Of a stretch of 64,000 nucleotides of DNA, positions 36,401-47,640 are shown one piece after another; positions within the stretch are counted from its first letter, which is position 1; each line of letters starts with the position of its first letter. Position numbers and translations under genes: made by a program. The notes under the pieces were generated by a model that was not told where the DNA came from, ran no database searches, and saw nothing but the letters and a program-made list of their open reading frames with translations. The stretch is from Theobroma cacao (lineage: Eukaryota; Streptophyta; Magnoliopsida; Malvales; Malvaceae). The DNA lies in NCBI RefSeq assembly GCF_000208745.1, contig NC_030859.1:221496-285495 (forward strand). The letters run 5' to 3'.

Positions 36401-37274
36401 CTTCCCAATCAACATATTTCTTGTTCCAAACGTCATCTAAAACAAGAAGAAATTTCTTTCCCTTAAGTCTCTCACTTAATTGAATTTGAAGCAGATTCAG
36501 GTCCTTTATATCACAAGGAGTGGAAGTGAGCCCTTCTATGATGCTTCTCGTTATCCTGCACACATCAAATTCTTCTGTGACACAGACCCATACTTTGAGC
36601 TCAAACCACTCTCTCACTCTGCTATCATTGTAGACAAGCTGAGCAAGAGTAGTCTTTCCAAGCCCACCCATGCCTACGATAGTAATCACTCCTAACTCAT
36701 GGCAACTTGCATCATCTGAAAGCAGCATTTTAGTTATAGCTTCTCTGTCATCATTCCTACCATACACATCAGATTCATCAACCAAAGAGGTTGTTGGTAA
36801 TTTTGGTGATGGTTTTTCCCTGACATCATTTCTTAGGCCAAGGATAGCAGTTTGTTTGGCAAGGTGTTCTAGTCTGTTAAGGATCTCTTCCACCTTTGGG
36901 CCCTTCCTCTTAGTAAATGGATTAGGAAAAGAGAAACAGTTTCGTACCAGAGATGCACAGCTGGTTTGAGGTTCTTCTTTCAGCTTGCGCGAGAAAGAGA
37001 GCGATTCAATTTCGTCCAGTAGGTCCTCTGCACCATAGACAGCATCTTTAAGCTCATCGAGCCACTTTTGCACAGCCCGATTTTTCATCTGCTTTTCCTC
37101 TGCATCAATCAGCACTGCCTTAATCGACAGCAGGGCTCTCTTCAGTTTGTCCAGCAGTTCATCGTTGAGTTCTCTGCTGTTGAAGAAGTTGAAAACCTCA
37201 CGAGATGCCATTTTGTCAAACAACACCTCAAGGAAAGTAGACAGAAATGCTCCTCCTACCAATTCTGCAGCCAT
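33462..37274 (-). CDS. NLR3: intact CC-NBS-LRR disease resistance protein (RPP13-like 1 type)
   Basis: Cytoplasmic CNL immune receptor of 1270 aa in a single exon, close paralogue of NLR2. It starts MAAELVGGAFLS and has the Rx-N coiled coil with DAVYGAEDLLDEI. The P-loop GMGGLGKTT is at about residues 201-209, followed by LLVLDDVW, IIVTTRD, GLPLA, CFAFCSLFP, the MHD motif within VMHDLIND and a long LRR region ending DGEVIIA. I chose the MAAELVGG start because it is shared; the 20 codons upstream are open but unlike the corresponding leaders of NLR1 and NLR2. All catalytic and switch motifs look intact, so it should be functional if expressed. It is the last unit of the array; its upstream flank ends near the plastid protein gene. 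Confidence 0.95.
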   Translation of the reverse strand: MAAELVGGAFLSTFLEVLFDKMASREVFNFFNSRELNDELLDKLKRALLSIKAVLIDAEEKQMKNRAVQKWLDELKDAVYGAEDLLDEIESLSFSRKLKEEPQTSCASLVRNCFSFPNPFTKRKGPKVEEILNRLEHLAKQTAILGLRNDVREKPSPKLPTTSLVDESDVYGRNDDREAITKMLLSDDASCHELGVITIVGMGGLGKTTLAQLVYNDSRVREWFELKVWVCVTEEFDVCRITRSIIEGLTSTPCDIKDLNLLQIQLSERLKGKKFLLVLDDVWNKKYVDWEALKRPLKSAAEGSKIIVTTRDDGVASIMRTTTSNYNLKQLLEKDCWSLFTKHVCGGSGNATIRPDLEAMGREIVKKCKGLPLAIKTLGGLLRMKVDAKEWEYISKSDIWEFSDDESDILPALRLSYHYLPSYLKPCFAFCSLFPKDYEFKKEELVLLWMGEGLLDYAKGNGKMLEEVGDDCFDELASRSFFQRSSGYSGTRFVMHDLINDLAEFVSGKFFARLEDDGSCEINEKTRHFSYLVKASETSKRLEALQRAKHLRTFLPVNRYSWGQSFGFVSDTITHDLLPTLGCLKVLSLSRYGNIHMLPNSIDNLKLLRYLDLSYTPIKELPESVSDLFHLQILILLKCQQLVELPNKLGRLINLQHLDLRGTKLKEMPAHMGKLKNLHKLTTFVVGKHSGSSISELGELQHLRGTLSILNLQNVGFSGDALKADLKGKKKLQELVLSWSDEKADVPNFVPQRDLEHERNVLEQLQPSPDLEHLKVFGYGGTQFPEWVGDHSFSRIACLELSNCEHCLSLPALGHLRSLKNLSIRGFARVSAVGSEFYGNGSSMKSFESLEILRFEKMPEWQEWLCLGDENGTFSSLQELYIIDCPKLKGDLPKTLPLLRKFRIENCEMLGSSLSRAPDMRELELVNCDKMQLQELPTELQNLTIKNCSVQDSTLELMRQHCSRLEGLSIGSCAALKSLPEGRLPVSLKKLEIENCGEFDFSRILLYTSLEELNVWNALDSLESFPLGSFPNLNTLNFVHCTNIKSFSALEEPHQHLASLHSINMFDCPNFVSFPKGGLSAPNLTMLYLFNCKNLKSLPEQMHSLLPSLHYLIVANCSEIESFPEGGLPFNLEYLEIDNCNKLIAGRMGWGLHKLRCLTYFKMNGGDMEFFPDEQLLPPTITNLHIYGLPNLKTLDYKGLQHLTSIRRLEVANCAKLQSMPPEGLPVCLSSLSIRLCPLLTERCQKEKGKDWAKISHIPSIKIDGEVIIA

Positions 37275-37952
37275 AGTTTCTCCTTTTGGTATGGAAGTGA
37301 TTGTGATCAGAAGAAGGTGAAAGCACAAATGCAATCTATGGGGAAGAAAGAGTGAAACTTCTGATCGGGGTTCTGTTGCTCAAAGTCTTTGGTGTGTTGT
37401 GGAAGGATAGACACCTTTCATTGATTTTCCAATTGAAAGTTACAATGTTATTCCAACAAGATTAGACATTCGATATTTGTTTCCGAGGAGTGGGCCACAG
37501 AACTTTATTTGCTTTCGGTGCAAATTCATTTGTTTATTGCTTTCGGTGCAAATTCATTTGTTTATCTTCAATGTGGGCTGCACTGAAGGTTTTGAGTGAT
37601 CATAGGTATATCCCCTTAATTTGCCAAGCCAAAACAGCCCCTCCCCTTTGATCAAATCACGTACAATCTTCTTCTCTTTTAATAACAACAATTTTACATC
37701 CATGAAGTTCCAACTTTTGTCCCCAATGGTTGATATGCTATCATGGCTGATTCACATAATGCCCAAGAACAAACCAATAATTAAATACAAGTGCATGTTA
37801 TAAACACTGGCATGGTAAAGTTCAAATAAGAAGCCCAAAATCAAATGCTTTTTTCCACAAATTTCATTATTCGGATGGATCTTTCTATGAGTACATCTAC
37901 ATTCAGAAAAAAATTATCCAGTTAATACAAGTATGGAACAAAGATATGCTGC
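37275..37952. other. NLR3 upstream flank; no gene seen
   Basis: It shares short blocks with the NLR1 upstream region (for example 37600-37880 with 11020-11230), then becomes unique toward the next gene. It separates the 3' end of the plastid protein gene from the NLR3 start. Confidence 0.6.
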
Positions 37953-38752
37953 CTACACTTCCCTCTTGGGTCGGTTTCGAGTACGTGGAAGCACGGGTTC
38001 TTGCACTATTTCCTCCAAAGAAATTTCACCATCGTCGTCATCATCACCACCATCGTCTTCATCTCCTTCTCTTATTGCTTGATTAATGGTAAGCTGCACC
38101 ACAAAACCATCCAAGGTTAGATTAAGAATAATACTTAGAATAAGGGCATTGTCTAGAGCAGAAGCTGACACTGGTCAGTATCAATTACACCAACAGGATT
38201 AAGGAAAACGTATATGAATACGAAACCATTCCGCACTTTTATCAAACACCCAATGGGCATTACATGCTCCTCAAATTTCCCGTCCCCCTGAATCAACAAA
38301 TCTGATTCAAAAAGACCCAGATTTTATACGATCTGAATAAGCCCCTCGCTTTAAGCAAACTGAAAATTGCCAAAGAGCCAAGCCCCCAACACGAAGAAGA
38401 GGAGAATTCAAAGATAAAAAAAAGGAAAAAGGCATGATTTTTAGATATTGATTACATCTTCGAGGAAGTCTTTGTCAAGCTTATCAGCAATCTTGATAGA
38501 AGTGAAGATGGTAACCGCCAGGAGAGACAGCGGGAACACCACCGCAAACACGTAGCTACTGGTGTTGGGACCCGCACGCGTCACCACCGCCAACCCTCTC
38601 GGTTTACGGTGATGATATAGGCGGCCGGAGAACGCAACACCCGGCGGAGTTGGCACGTGCAAAGGCCTGGAGGATGTACGTGCGATTGGGGGACAGAGAA
38701 CGAACGAGGGTGAGAATGAGCTGATGGTGCTGGTGATGGAGACACTCGCCAT
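37953..38752 (-). CDS. Small chloroplast membrane protein, HCF153-like (two exons)
   Basis: Predicted 145-aa plastid protein. Exon 1 (38752-38456, 99 codons) ends at GAT before a GTAATC donor; exon 2 (38093-37953) begins after GTGCAG in phase 0 and ends in TAG. The N terminus is Ser/Thr/Pro/Arg-rich and lacks acids, as expected of a transit peptide, up to about VVTRAG (residues 56-61). One hydrophobic segment follows (about residues 67-85). The rest is a soluble acidic tail with a run of Asp/Gly and a basic end (RTRNRPKREV). The layout and C terminus resemble the plant family annotated as HCF153, needed for cytochrome b6f accumulation. That name is from memory and not certain. It is divergent from the first xylosidase gene. 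Confidence 0.75.
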
Positions 38753-39598
38753 TGCTGGTACTCGTTGGAAGTTCGGATGGCATTCGCTGCCGTATTTATA
38801 CGTTTTGAAAGTCAGATAAGGCCGTGTTTGGTTTCCTTACTAGTAGAATTACGTCACTACATTGTTGTTTTCAAAAATAAAAAATACAACACAGCAAACA
38901 CACCCTAAGCATTAAGATTCATAATTAAAGCTTGACATTGAGAATATCTATATAAATACTATATTATATATACATACATATATATATATATATATGGCAT
39001 GAGACTCCTAATAAAATTAATAATGTGTGGAAGAGGTTGTAAAAAATTGAAAAATGTCTTGTATTTAAGTCATAATGAATAACAAACAAATTAATAATAA
39101 TAAACAAGTTAATTAATTAATAACTAGTGATTGTCACACACATGAATTTGATTGAGAAGAAAATTTGGGTAAGAAAGGACAATATATGGATCATGATACC
39201 CAAATTTAATATTGTTGATTAGAAGGTTAGTGTTTCTATACCTCCATTAATATCTTTATTCCAACTATCACATATTTGCATGGTTTCTCTTTCTTATTTA
39301 TTTATTTATTTATTTATTTACTCCCTTCAAATTTATCGGATTAAAGTAAGTGTTATGGAGTAAATAGAGTTTTTTTATTTTGGGAATTTAGATAAAAAAA
39401 TAGCACTCATAGGTAATAATATTTATCGAATTTTATATGATAGTAGTGTTTATTAAATATTCTAAATATGTTGTTGGTATTAAACTAAACTACTTGATGT
39501 GACTGACCTAATATTTCTGTATAAGAAGGGTCAACTATCCTCACATTATCCACAGTCCACAAGCACACACACACAAAAAAAAAGAAAAAAGTTAAACC
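38753..39598. other. Divergent intergenic region
   Basis: Holds the promoters of the plastid protein gene and of xylosidase 1. It is AT-rich, with a TATA run near 38970-38998 and an (ATTT)n run at about 39293-39320. Confidence 0.7.
39520..39527 (+). promoter_or_regulatory. TATA box of xylosidase 1
   Basis: TATAAGAA lies 79 bases before the ATG. The surrounding TATAAGAAGGGTCA is conserved at the same place before xylosidases 2 and 3. Confidence 0.65.
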
Positions 39599-42559
39599 AT
39601 GGCTGCACAAAGCGTCAAGGTTCTTCGTATTCTTTTCTTCCTCATTATTTACTTCTTACCAATTTTTGTAGCAGGCGGTGATATTAAGCCAATAGCAGAC
39701 CTACCTTCATACGTTTGTGATCCTCATAAGTGGGAATTGAGGGGTATGAACATGTCTGCCATTGGATATTGCGACAAAAGCCTTCCATATGAAGTTAGAG
39801 CGAAAGACTTGGTGGATAGATTGACATTAGCAGAGAAGGTGCAACAGATGGGAAATAACGCTTCTAGTATACCAAGATTGGGGTTGCCTGCCTATAATTG
39901 GTGGTCTGAAGCTTTGCATGGTGTCTCAAATGTTGGCCCTGGCACATTCTTCACTGAGATCGTTCCTGGTGCAACAAGCTTTCCCACCGTTATCCACACA
40001 ACAGCAGCCTTTAACCAGTCGCTTTGGAATGCCATTGGAAAGGTAGAAATTATTTCACCATCTATATCTAGTTATTTTGTTTTCGTTTTTAATGATAATG
40101 AATAACATTGTAACTGTTGTTGTTATATGCATATATACAGGTTGTTTCAACAGAAGCAAGGGCAATGTACAATCTGGGGCAAGGTGGATTAACCTATTGG
40201 AGTCCAAACATAAATCCCGTAAGGGACCCTAGATGGGGAAGAATCACCGAGACGTCAGGAGAAGATCCTTTCGTGGTCGGTGTGTATGGCGCTAATTATG
40301 TAAGAGGTTTGCAAGATGTTGAAGGACAAGAACATACAGCAGATCCTGGCTCTAGACCTCTTAAGGTTTCAGCATGTTGCAAACATTACGCTGCTTATGA
40401 TGTTGATAACTGGTATGAGTTTGATCGATTGAAATTTGACGCACAGGTAATTTCAGTGACATATACATATATTAATGAAAATTTCAGTATCATATTGATA
40501 GGCAAATTGAAGCTGTTTCTCTTTTTTTTGTTTTTTCCTCTTTTAATGAAGGTGACTGAGCAAGATATGGTTGAAACTTTTCTTCGTCCATTTGAAATGT
40601 GTGTTAAAGATGGTGATGTGAGTAGTGTAATGTGCTCTTACAATCAAGTCAACAAAGTTCCAACTTGCGCTGATCCCATTCTTTTAAAACAAACACTCAG
40701 AGAAGAGTGGAAACTTAACGGGTATGCAAAAAAGCCGAGTCCTTTTGTTGTCAGAGATGTTGAAATAAATTTTATTTAGTTTAATCTTTTAATCCTCTTT
40801 TGCAGATATATAGTTTCAGATTGTGATTCCGTTGAAGTGATACATAAAGAACAGCGTTGGCTTGATGATACACCAGAAGAAGCCGTGGCACAGACCCTAA
40901 AAGCAGGCTAGTAGCTAACATATATCAGCCAAATTCATTTTTAAGAGTAATGTTTGTAGTTTGAGCACAGACTAAAGAAGATTTTCTTTCATGCATGTTA
41001 CAGGTTTAGATCTGGACTGTGGAGTCACTTACCCTAATGCTCTTGAAAATTCAGTCAAGCAAGGAAAAGCTAATGAGGCAGAAATTGATACATCTCTAAA
41101 GTACCTCTATGTGGTACTGATGAGGCTTGGATTCTTTGATGGAAGTCCATCTTTTACGTCACTTGGAAAGGATGATGTATGTACTCAAGACCACATTGAA
41201 TTGGCAGCAGAAGCAGCCAGGGAAGGAATTGTACTTCTCAACAATGTTGATGCAACTTTGCCATTGAACCCTGATGCGTTTAAGACCCTGGCAATAATCG
41301 GGCCACTTGCCAATGCTACGAAACAAATGCTCGGAAATTATGAAGGTTGTAACAAGATCATATATAACTGTTACACATTTGATTGCCGTGTTATTGTTCA
41401 GTTCATCAATTTACTCAATATTGCTTTCTTTCACTATTGCAGGTTTGCCTTGCCAATATGTTTCTCCACTTTCGGGCTTTTCTGCCTTTGGACAAGTGAT
41501 ATACGAACAAGGATGCCCTAACGTAAAATGCCCGAATGATACCTTGATCTTGCAAGCCACCGAAGCTGCTAAGCAAGCAGATGCTACCATACTTGTAGTG
41601 GGTACCGATAGAACAATTGAGGAAGAGTCAAGGGATAGATATGATCTCCTCCTTCCTGGTTTGCAGAAGGATTTGATCAACCAAGTTGCTAATGCCTCCA
41701 AAGGTCCAGTAATTCTTGTAGTGATGAGTGCAGGTGGGGTTGATATCTCATTTGCTAAGGATAATAATAGAATCAAAGGAATCTTGTGGGTTGGACATCC
41801 TGGACAGGAAGGTGGTCGTGCCATTGCAGATGTTGTCTTCGGAAAATACAATCCTGGTAAGCAGCCATTTTAATGCTTGACTTTACCTAATAAAAAATTG
41901 CTTGAAGCATTTTAATCTCATTCTTTTTTTTGTTGCCTTTACCAGGAGGAAGACTACCCCTTACATGGTATACAGCTGATTATGTGAGTAAGCTACCCAT
42001 GACATCCATGCCATTACGTCCAGTTGAGGAAAAAGGCTACCCTGGAAGAACATACAAATTCTTCAATGGTTCAGTGGTATATCCTTTTGCATATGGACTA
42101 AGCTACACAACCTTTAACTACAAGGTGACGACACCCACAAATGTATCCATCCCTATTAAACTGAATAAGAACCAACAATGTCGCGAGTTGGAATTGACGG
42201 ACACATCCGTCGAGCAACCATGCCCTTCTGTTGTAGTTAATGATTTAACTTGTGAAGATAAAATAGCCTTTGAGGTTGAAGTCCAGAACACAGGCGACAA
42301 AGATGGTAATGAAGTGGTGATTGTGTACTCAAAGCCTGCGGAGGGAATTGTGGGAACTCCTTTCAAACAAGTTGTTGGATTTGAAAGAGTTTTTGTTGCT
42401 GCAAAGCAGAGTCAAAAGGTTAAGTTTGAGCTGAATGCGTGCAAGAGCCTGAACATTGTCGACAGCAGTGGTTACAGAATTTTGCCCTCTGGGTTGCACA
42501 AAATTGCTTTGGGAACATCATCCGAACAAATAGAAGTAGATGTCAGCTTTGCTAGGTAG
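39599..42559 (+). CDS. Beta-D-xylosidase (GH3), copy 1
   Basis: Secreted glycoside hydrolase family 3 enzyme that should release xylose (or arabinose) from cell-wall xylans. Seven exons: 39599-40042, 40141-40446, 40552-40721, 40806-40906, 41004-41345, 41443-41856, 41946-42559; 796 aa. Residues 1-25 are a signal peptide ([16 protein letters not shown]). The GH3 N domain includes [28 protein letters not shown] and YIVSDCDSV, whose first Asp is the expected nucleophile. The GH3 C domain includes [14 protein letters not shown], and a fibronectin III-like C-terminal domain follows ([10 protein letters not shown]). Intron 4 begins GC (AAGCAG, then GCTAGT); no GT donor nearby keeps the frame. The hydrolase sites look complete. 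Compared with copies 2 and 3 it is two residues shorter after the nucleophile motif. Substrate preference cannot be read from sequence alone. Confidence 0.93.
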
Positions 42560-42805
42560 ATAAGTACCAGTTTTTTTTTTTTTCTCAGCAGAAAGTGCCA
42601 GTTTTGTTTATACATTTAAAGCATTTTAGGAATTAAGTTGCCTAGGTTTTGATAGGATTGAGTTTAGTTGATTTTGCCTTCTATTTCTTTTAAGTGTTTA
42701 TGAAATTTTGGTTAATGAATTCAGTCATTTGAAGGTCTATTTACCAGTTTTCCCTTTTGCAAGCCTTCTTTATATATCAACTTGAATGCTTACTGCTGCT
42801 CTCAC
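42560..42805. other. 3' flank of xylosidase 1
   Basis: Presumed 3' UTR and spacer with a T-run near 42571. It diverges more from copies 2 and 3 than the coding sequence does. Confidence 0.6.
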
Positions 42806-44055
42806 CGCAGGCCAGGATTACAAATGAACAACAAGATATACAATCATAACCACCTAGTCCAAGTTCCCTTATTGATATAATTTCTTAATAATTTATATAA
42901 TGCCACTCTCATAATCTGGAAATATGACCATATGGACCTTGTTAGGCACATCAAGGAGCAACTGCCTCAAAGAATATTCACTTGCACCAGCTGGGTGTAT
43001 CAGTTCATCAGTATCAAGATGAAGTATCCAGTCCATTCCTGCGTCCTTGAATTTCAAAATGCAAAATAATAAACTCATATCAAATAAGGTCAGCATACCT
43101 TTCCAAGAAAATGGCCATTTCCATATTGAGAGACTGCTTCACTAATAGTTCATAATTGCGTGGCTTGTAAAAGAAACTTGACAGCCATGTTTCATTCCAG
43201 ATCCGGCTGTTAACCACAAAAAATTGCCAAGAGAATTAAACAAACTCTGACAATAAAGCTACAAAACACAAAACCATTTTGACCAAAAAGAAAATGGAAG
43301 TTGTCCCTAAAGAACTGGAAAAGAAACAGTTCATGGGGTAAACATAGATGCATGCACACAAATATAATGAAAGAGAGCATGAAATAGTGCAAAATAAGAA
43401 CAACTTAACACTAGTAGCCTCCACATACAGCTAAACTGACTCCAAGAAATGTATTTCAATCATCAAAGGATAAATGCTAATTGACCATTTAGCCTGCTGC
43501 TCCTCAGGCTCTTTTGTTCTGCATAGAAATTTTACTCCCCGGAGAGCACCAACATATAACTTATGCTATAAGCAATTTGGACCAATGGCAATCACAAGTA
43601 AATCAACTGGAACAATTCTAATTATAGTTATGAAAAACAGAACAAAACTAAATCGGAGGAAGCCAAAGGCTTCATAAACTCACAGGAATATATTCCAAAA
43701 CTCTAGAAAGAGATGAAGCATGCCCTTCCACAAAGAGGAAAAAGGTTGTGACTCCAATAGCCTGATGATAAAACATCCATGGTAAAATCTGATCCAAGCC
43801 AGCTGATGTACTTGTTGTAAATACAAATCTGCTATTTGAGAAGCAAAACAGCTAAAGGTTATAAACAAATCACTCCAATTAATTTCTTCTGGAGGAAAAG
43901 TCATCTAACAAAAAATAACCAAAAAAAAAAGAAGGTATGAACTTGATTTAGGCCTTCTGTTGATATCGGATGTATGCATGCTTACTATAAAATTGATTTG
44001 ATAAGGAAGAAAAACACTTGACAAAAGTAACTTTATACAACAGGTCAATATTTTG
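42806..44055 (-). pseudogene. GT92 glycosyltransferase relic 1 (exons 2-5)
   Basis: Homologous to 55098-56510 of the intact GT92 gene. Copies of exon 5 (around 42914-43048, with [11 protein letters not shown]), exon 4, exon 3 (around 43490-43540) and exon 2 (around 43690-43840) remain in order. It cannot be spliced as a gene: the exon 5 donor has changed from GT to GA, the exon 3 acceptor AG is lost, exon 2 has a one-base frameshift, and exons 1 and 6-11 are missing. The right edge joins the promoter of xylosidase 2 directly. Confidence 0.88.
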
Positions 44056-44175
44056 ATTTGGATAAATTATTGTATCCGTAGGTTATCTTTATCAAATTTT
44101 ATAGTGCTTATCAAATAATCTAATATCTTGTTGACATTAATCTAAACTATTTGATCTGACTGACTTATACTTTTC

Positions 44176-44183
44176 TATAAGAA
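44176..44183 (+). promoter_or_regulatory. TATA box of xylosidase 2
   Basis: TATAAGAA lies 72 bases before the ATG, in a leader conserved among the three xylosidase genes. Confidence 0.65.
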
Positions 44184-44247
44184 GGGTCACCTATCAGATT
44201 TTCCCCAGTCCACACGCAGACACAAAAAATTAAAAAAGAGTTAAACC

Positions 44248-47203
44248 ATGGCTGCACAAAGCTTCAATGTTCTTTGCACTCTTTGCCTCGTTATTATTTA
44301 CTTTTTGCCTATTTGTTTAGCATTTGGTGGTGATCTTAAGCCTATACCAGCACCACCTTCTTACGTTTGTGATCCTAAATTGTGGGAAGCGAGGGGCGTG
44401 AACATGGCTGAGATGGGATATTGCGACAAGAGTCTTCCGTATGATGTGAGAGCTAAAGATTTGGTGGATAGAATGACATTAAAAGAGAAGGCGCAACAGA
44501 TGGGAGATCGGGCTTCTGGTATACCAAGATTGGGGTTGCCTGACTATAAATGGTGGTCTGAAGCTTTGCATGGTGTCTCACATTTTGGCTATGGCGCATT
44601 CTTTACTGAGATTGTTCCCGGTGCAACAAGCTTTCCCACCGTTATCCTCACAACAGCAGCCTTTAACCAGTCGCTTTGGAATGCCATTGGAAAGGTAGAA
44701 ATTATTTCACCATCCACATCTAGTCTTATTTTTTTTTTAAATGACAATGAATAACATCGTAACTGTTGTTGTAATATGCATATATACAGGTTGTTTCAAC
44801 AGAAGCAAGGGCAATGTACAATCTGGGGCAAGCTGGGTTGACCTTTTGGAGTCCAAACATAAATCCCGTAAGGGACCCAAGATGGGGAAGGATCACCGAG
44901 ACGTCTGGAGAAGATCCTTTCGTGGTCGGTGTGTATGGCGTTAATTATGTAAGAGGTTTGCAAGATGTTGAAGGACAAGAACATGCAGAAGATCCTGGCT
45001 CTAGACCCCTTAAGGTTGCTGCATGCTGCAAACATTACGCTGCTTATGATCTCGATTTGTGGCAAGATGTTAATCGATTCACATTCGATGCACTGGTAAT
45101 TTCAGTGACATATATGTATATATAAATGAAAACCTATCATATTGATAAGCAAATTGAAGCTGTTTTTCTTTTCTTTGAATGCAGGTGACTGAGCAAGATA
45201 TGGTGGAAACTTTTGTTCGTCCATTTGAAATGTGTATTAAAGATGGTGATGTGAGTAGTGTAATGTGCTCTTACAATCAAGTCAACAAAATTCCATCTTG
45301 CGCTGATCCCATTCTTTTAAAACAAACGATTAGAGAAGAGTGGAAACTTAACGGGTATACAAGAAAACCTAGTTCTTTTGTTGTCAAAGATGTTGAAATA
45401 AATTTTATTTTGTTTAATTTTCTAATCCTCTTTTGCAGATACATAATTTCAGATTGTGATGCCATTGAAATGATACATAATGATACAAAAATTAATTGGC
45501 TCGGTGATACACCGGAAGATGCCGTGGCACAGACAATCAAAGCAGGCTAGTCGCTAACAAACATTAGCCAAATGCATCTTTAACAGTAATGTTTGTAGTT
45601 TGAGCACAGATTAAAGAAGATTTTCTTTCATGCATGTTACAGGTGTAGATCTGGACTGTGGAGTCAATTACCCTAATGCTCTTGAAAATTCAGTCAGGCA
45701 AGGAAAAGTTAATGAGGCAGATGTTGATACATCTTTAAAGTACCTCTATACGGTACTAATGAGACTTGGATTCTTTGATGGAAGTCCATCTTTTATGTCA
45801 CTTGGAAAGAATGATATATGTACCGACAAACACATTGACTTGGCAGTGGAAGCGGCTAGGGAAGGAATCGTACTTCTAAAGAATCTTGATGCAACTTTGC
45901 CATTGAACCCTGATGCCTTTAAGACCCTGGCAATAATTGGGCCACATGCCAATGCTACGACTGCAATGATCGGAAATTATGAAGGTTGCAACATCATATA
46001 TAACGGTTTCCATATTTGATTGCCATTTTATTGTTCAATTACTCAATATTGGTTTCTTCGATTATTGCAGGTAACCCTTGCCGATATGTTTCTCCACTTT
46101 TGGGCTTTTCAGCCTTCGGAGAAGTGATATATGAACAGGGATGTCCTGGCGTAAAATGCCCGAATGATACGTTGATCTTGCAAGCCACCGAAGCTGCTAA
46201 ACAAGCAGATGCTACTATACTTGTGGTCGGTACAGATTTGTCAATTGAGGGAGAGGGACTGGATAGAGATGATCTCCTCCTTCCTGGTTTGCAAAAGGAC
46301 TTGGTCGAACAAGTTGCTAATGCCTCCAAAGGTCCGGTAATTCTTGTAGTGATGACCGCAGGTGGGGTTGATATCTCATTCGCTAAGGATGATAATAAAA
46401 TCAAAGGAATCTTGTGGGTTGGACATCCTGGTCAGGAAGGTGGTCGTGCCATTGCAGATGTTGTCTTTGGAAAATGCAATCCTGGTAAGCAGCCATTTTA
46501 ATGCTTGATTTTCACCAACAGAAAATTACTTAATATAATCACTTAACATGATTTGATTTTTTTTTTCCTTTTTTTGTTGTTTTTACCAGGAGGAAGACTA
46601 CCACTTACATGGTACACAGCTGATTATGTGGATAAGGTACCCATGACATCCATGCAATTACGTCCATTCGAGGAAAAAGGTTACCCTGGAAGAACATACA
46701 AATTCTTCAACGGTTCAACGGTATACCCTTTTGCGTATGGACTAAGCTACACAAGCTTTGACTACAAGGTGACGACACCCACAAATGTATCTATCCCTAT
46801 TAAACTGAATAATACCCAGCACTGTCGTGAGTTGGAATTGACAGACACATCTGTCCAGCAACCATGCCCTTCTGTTGTGGTTAATGATTTAACTTGTGAA
46901 GATAAAATAGCCTTGGAGGTTGAAGTCCAGAATACCGGCGACAAAGATGGTAGCGAAGTCGTGATTGTGTACTCACAGCCTCCGGATGGAATTGTGGGAA
47001 CTCCTTTTAAACAAGTTGTTGGATTTGAAAGAGTTTTTGTGGCTGCAAAACAGAGTCAAAAGGTTAACTTTGAGCTGAATGCGTGCAAGAGCTTGAACAT
47101 TGTCGACGGCAGTGGTTACACACTTTTGCCATCTGGGTTGCATAAAATTTTGTTGGGAACATCATCCGAACAAATTGATGTAAATGTCAGCTTTACTAGC
47201 TAG
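44248..47203 (+). CDS. Beta-D-xylosidase (GH3), copy 2
   Basis: Secreted cell-wall hydrolase, 799 aa. Seven exons: 44248-44694, 44790-45095, 45185-45354, 45439-45545, 45643-45984, 46071-46484, 46590-47203, all in phase. The signal peptide is [16 protein letters not shown]3 motifs are as in copy 1; the nucleophile region reads YIISDCDAI. At the end of exon 6 the conserved KYNPGG reads KCNPGG, adding an unpaired cysteine. Intron 4 again starts with GC. Intron sequences are almost as conserved as exons, which points to recent duplication or gene conversion. GT92 fragments flank it on both sides. Confidence 0.93.
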
Positions 47204-47640
47204 ATAAGTATCAGATTTGTTGATTCATTTTAGGAATTAAGTTGTTTATTAGTTGGTTTCTAGGAACTTAGAATTAAGTTCATTTGTTTTTTGTTTTGTG
47301 CTGTTCTTTTGTATTTTACTCTGTACCGAAATAAGTGTCACCATAATCATCTGAATGGATTAACAATCATGATTCTTAGGCTAGTCTCCTTCTATAGAAC
47401 TAACTTGGCTCTCTTAATCATGATTTGTACTAGTGAAACTGCATGGGCCAAAGCTTATGCTTAAACCATGTATGAAAGGACAATTTGAAGCATAGAGAAT
47501 AGCAAATTCTGTGAAAACTTTCTAGTAACTAGTCCAAAAGATCTGAAATACACCAATATGACAGATTTTCTGTTTCATTTCCATATAATGAACTAAGAAA
47601 TAATGACAACCCCAAATGTCAATACTGTGGTATCTACAGA
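47204..47640. other. 3' flank of xylosidase 2
   Basis: No gene seen. Closely matches the 3' flank of xylosidase 3 (52302-52740), so the duplicated unit extends through it. Confidence 0.7.

Noticed and set aside
40906..40912. TAG after exon 4 of each xylosidase as evidence that the genes are truncated pseudogenes.
   Set aside because: The stop lies inside a GC-AG intron; splicing restores a full-length frame in all three copies.
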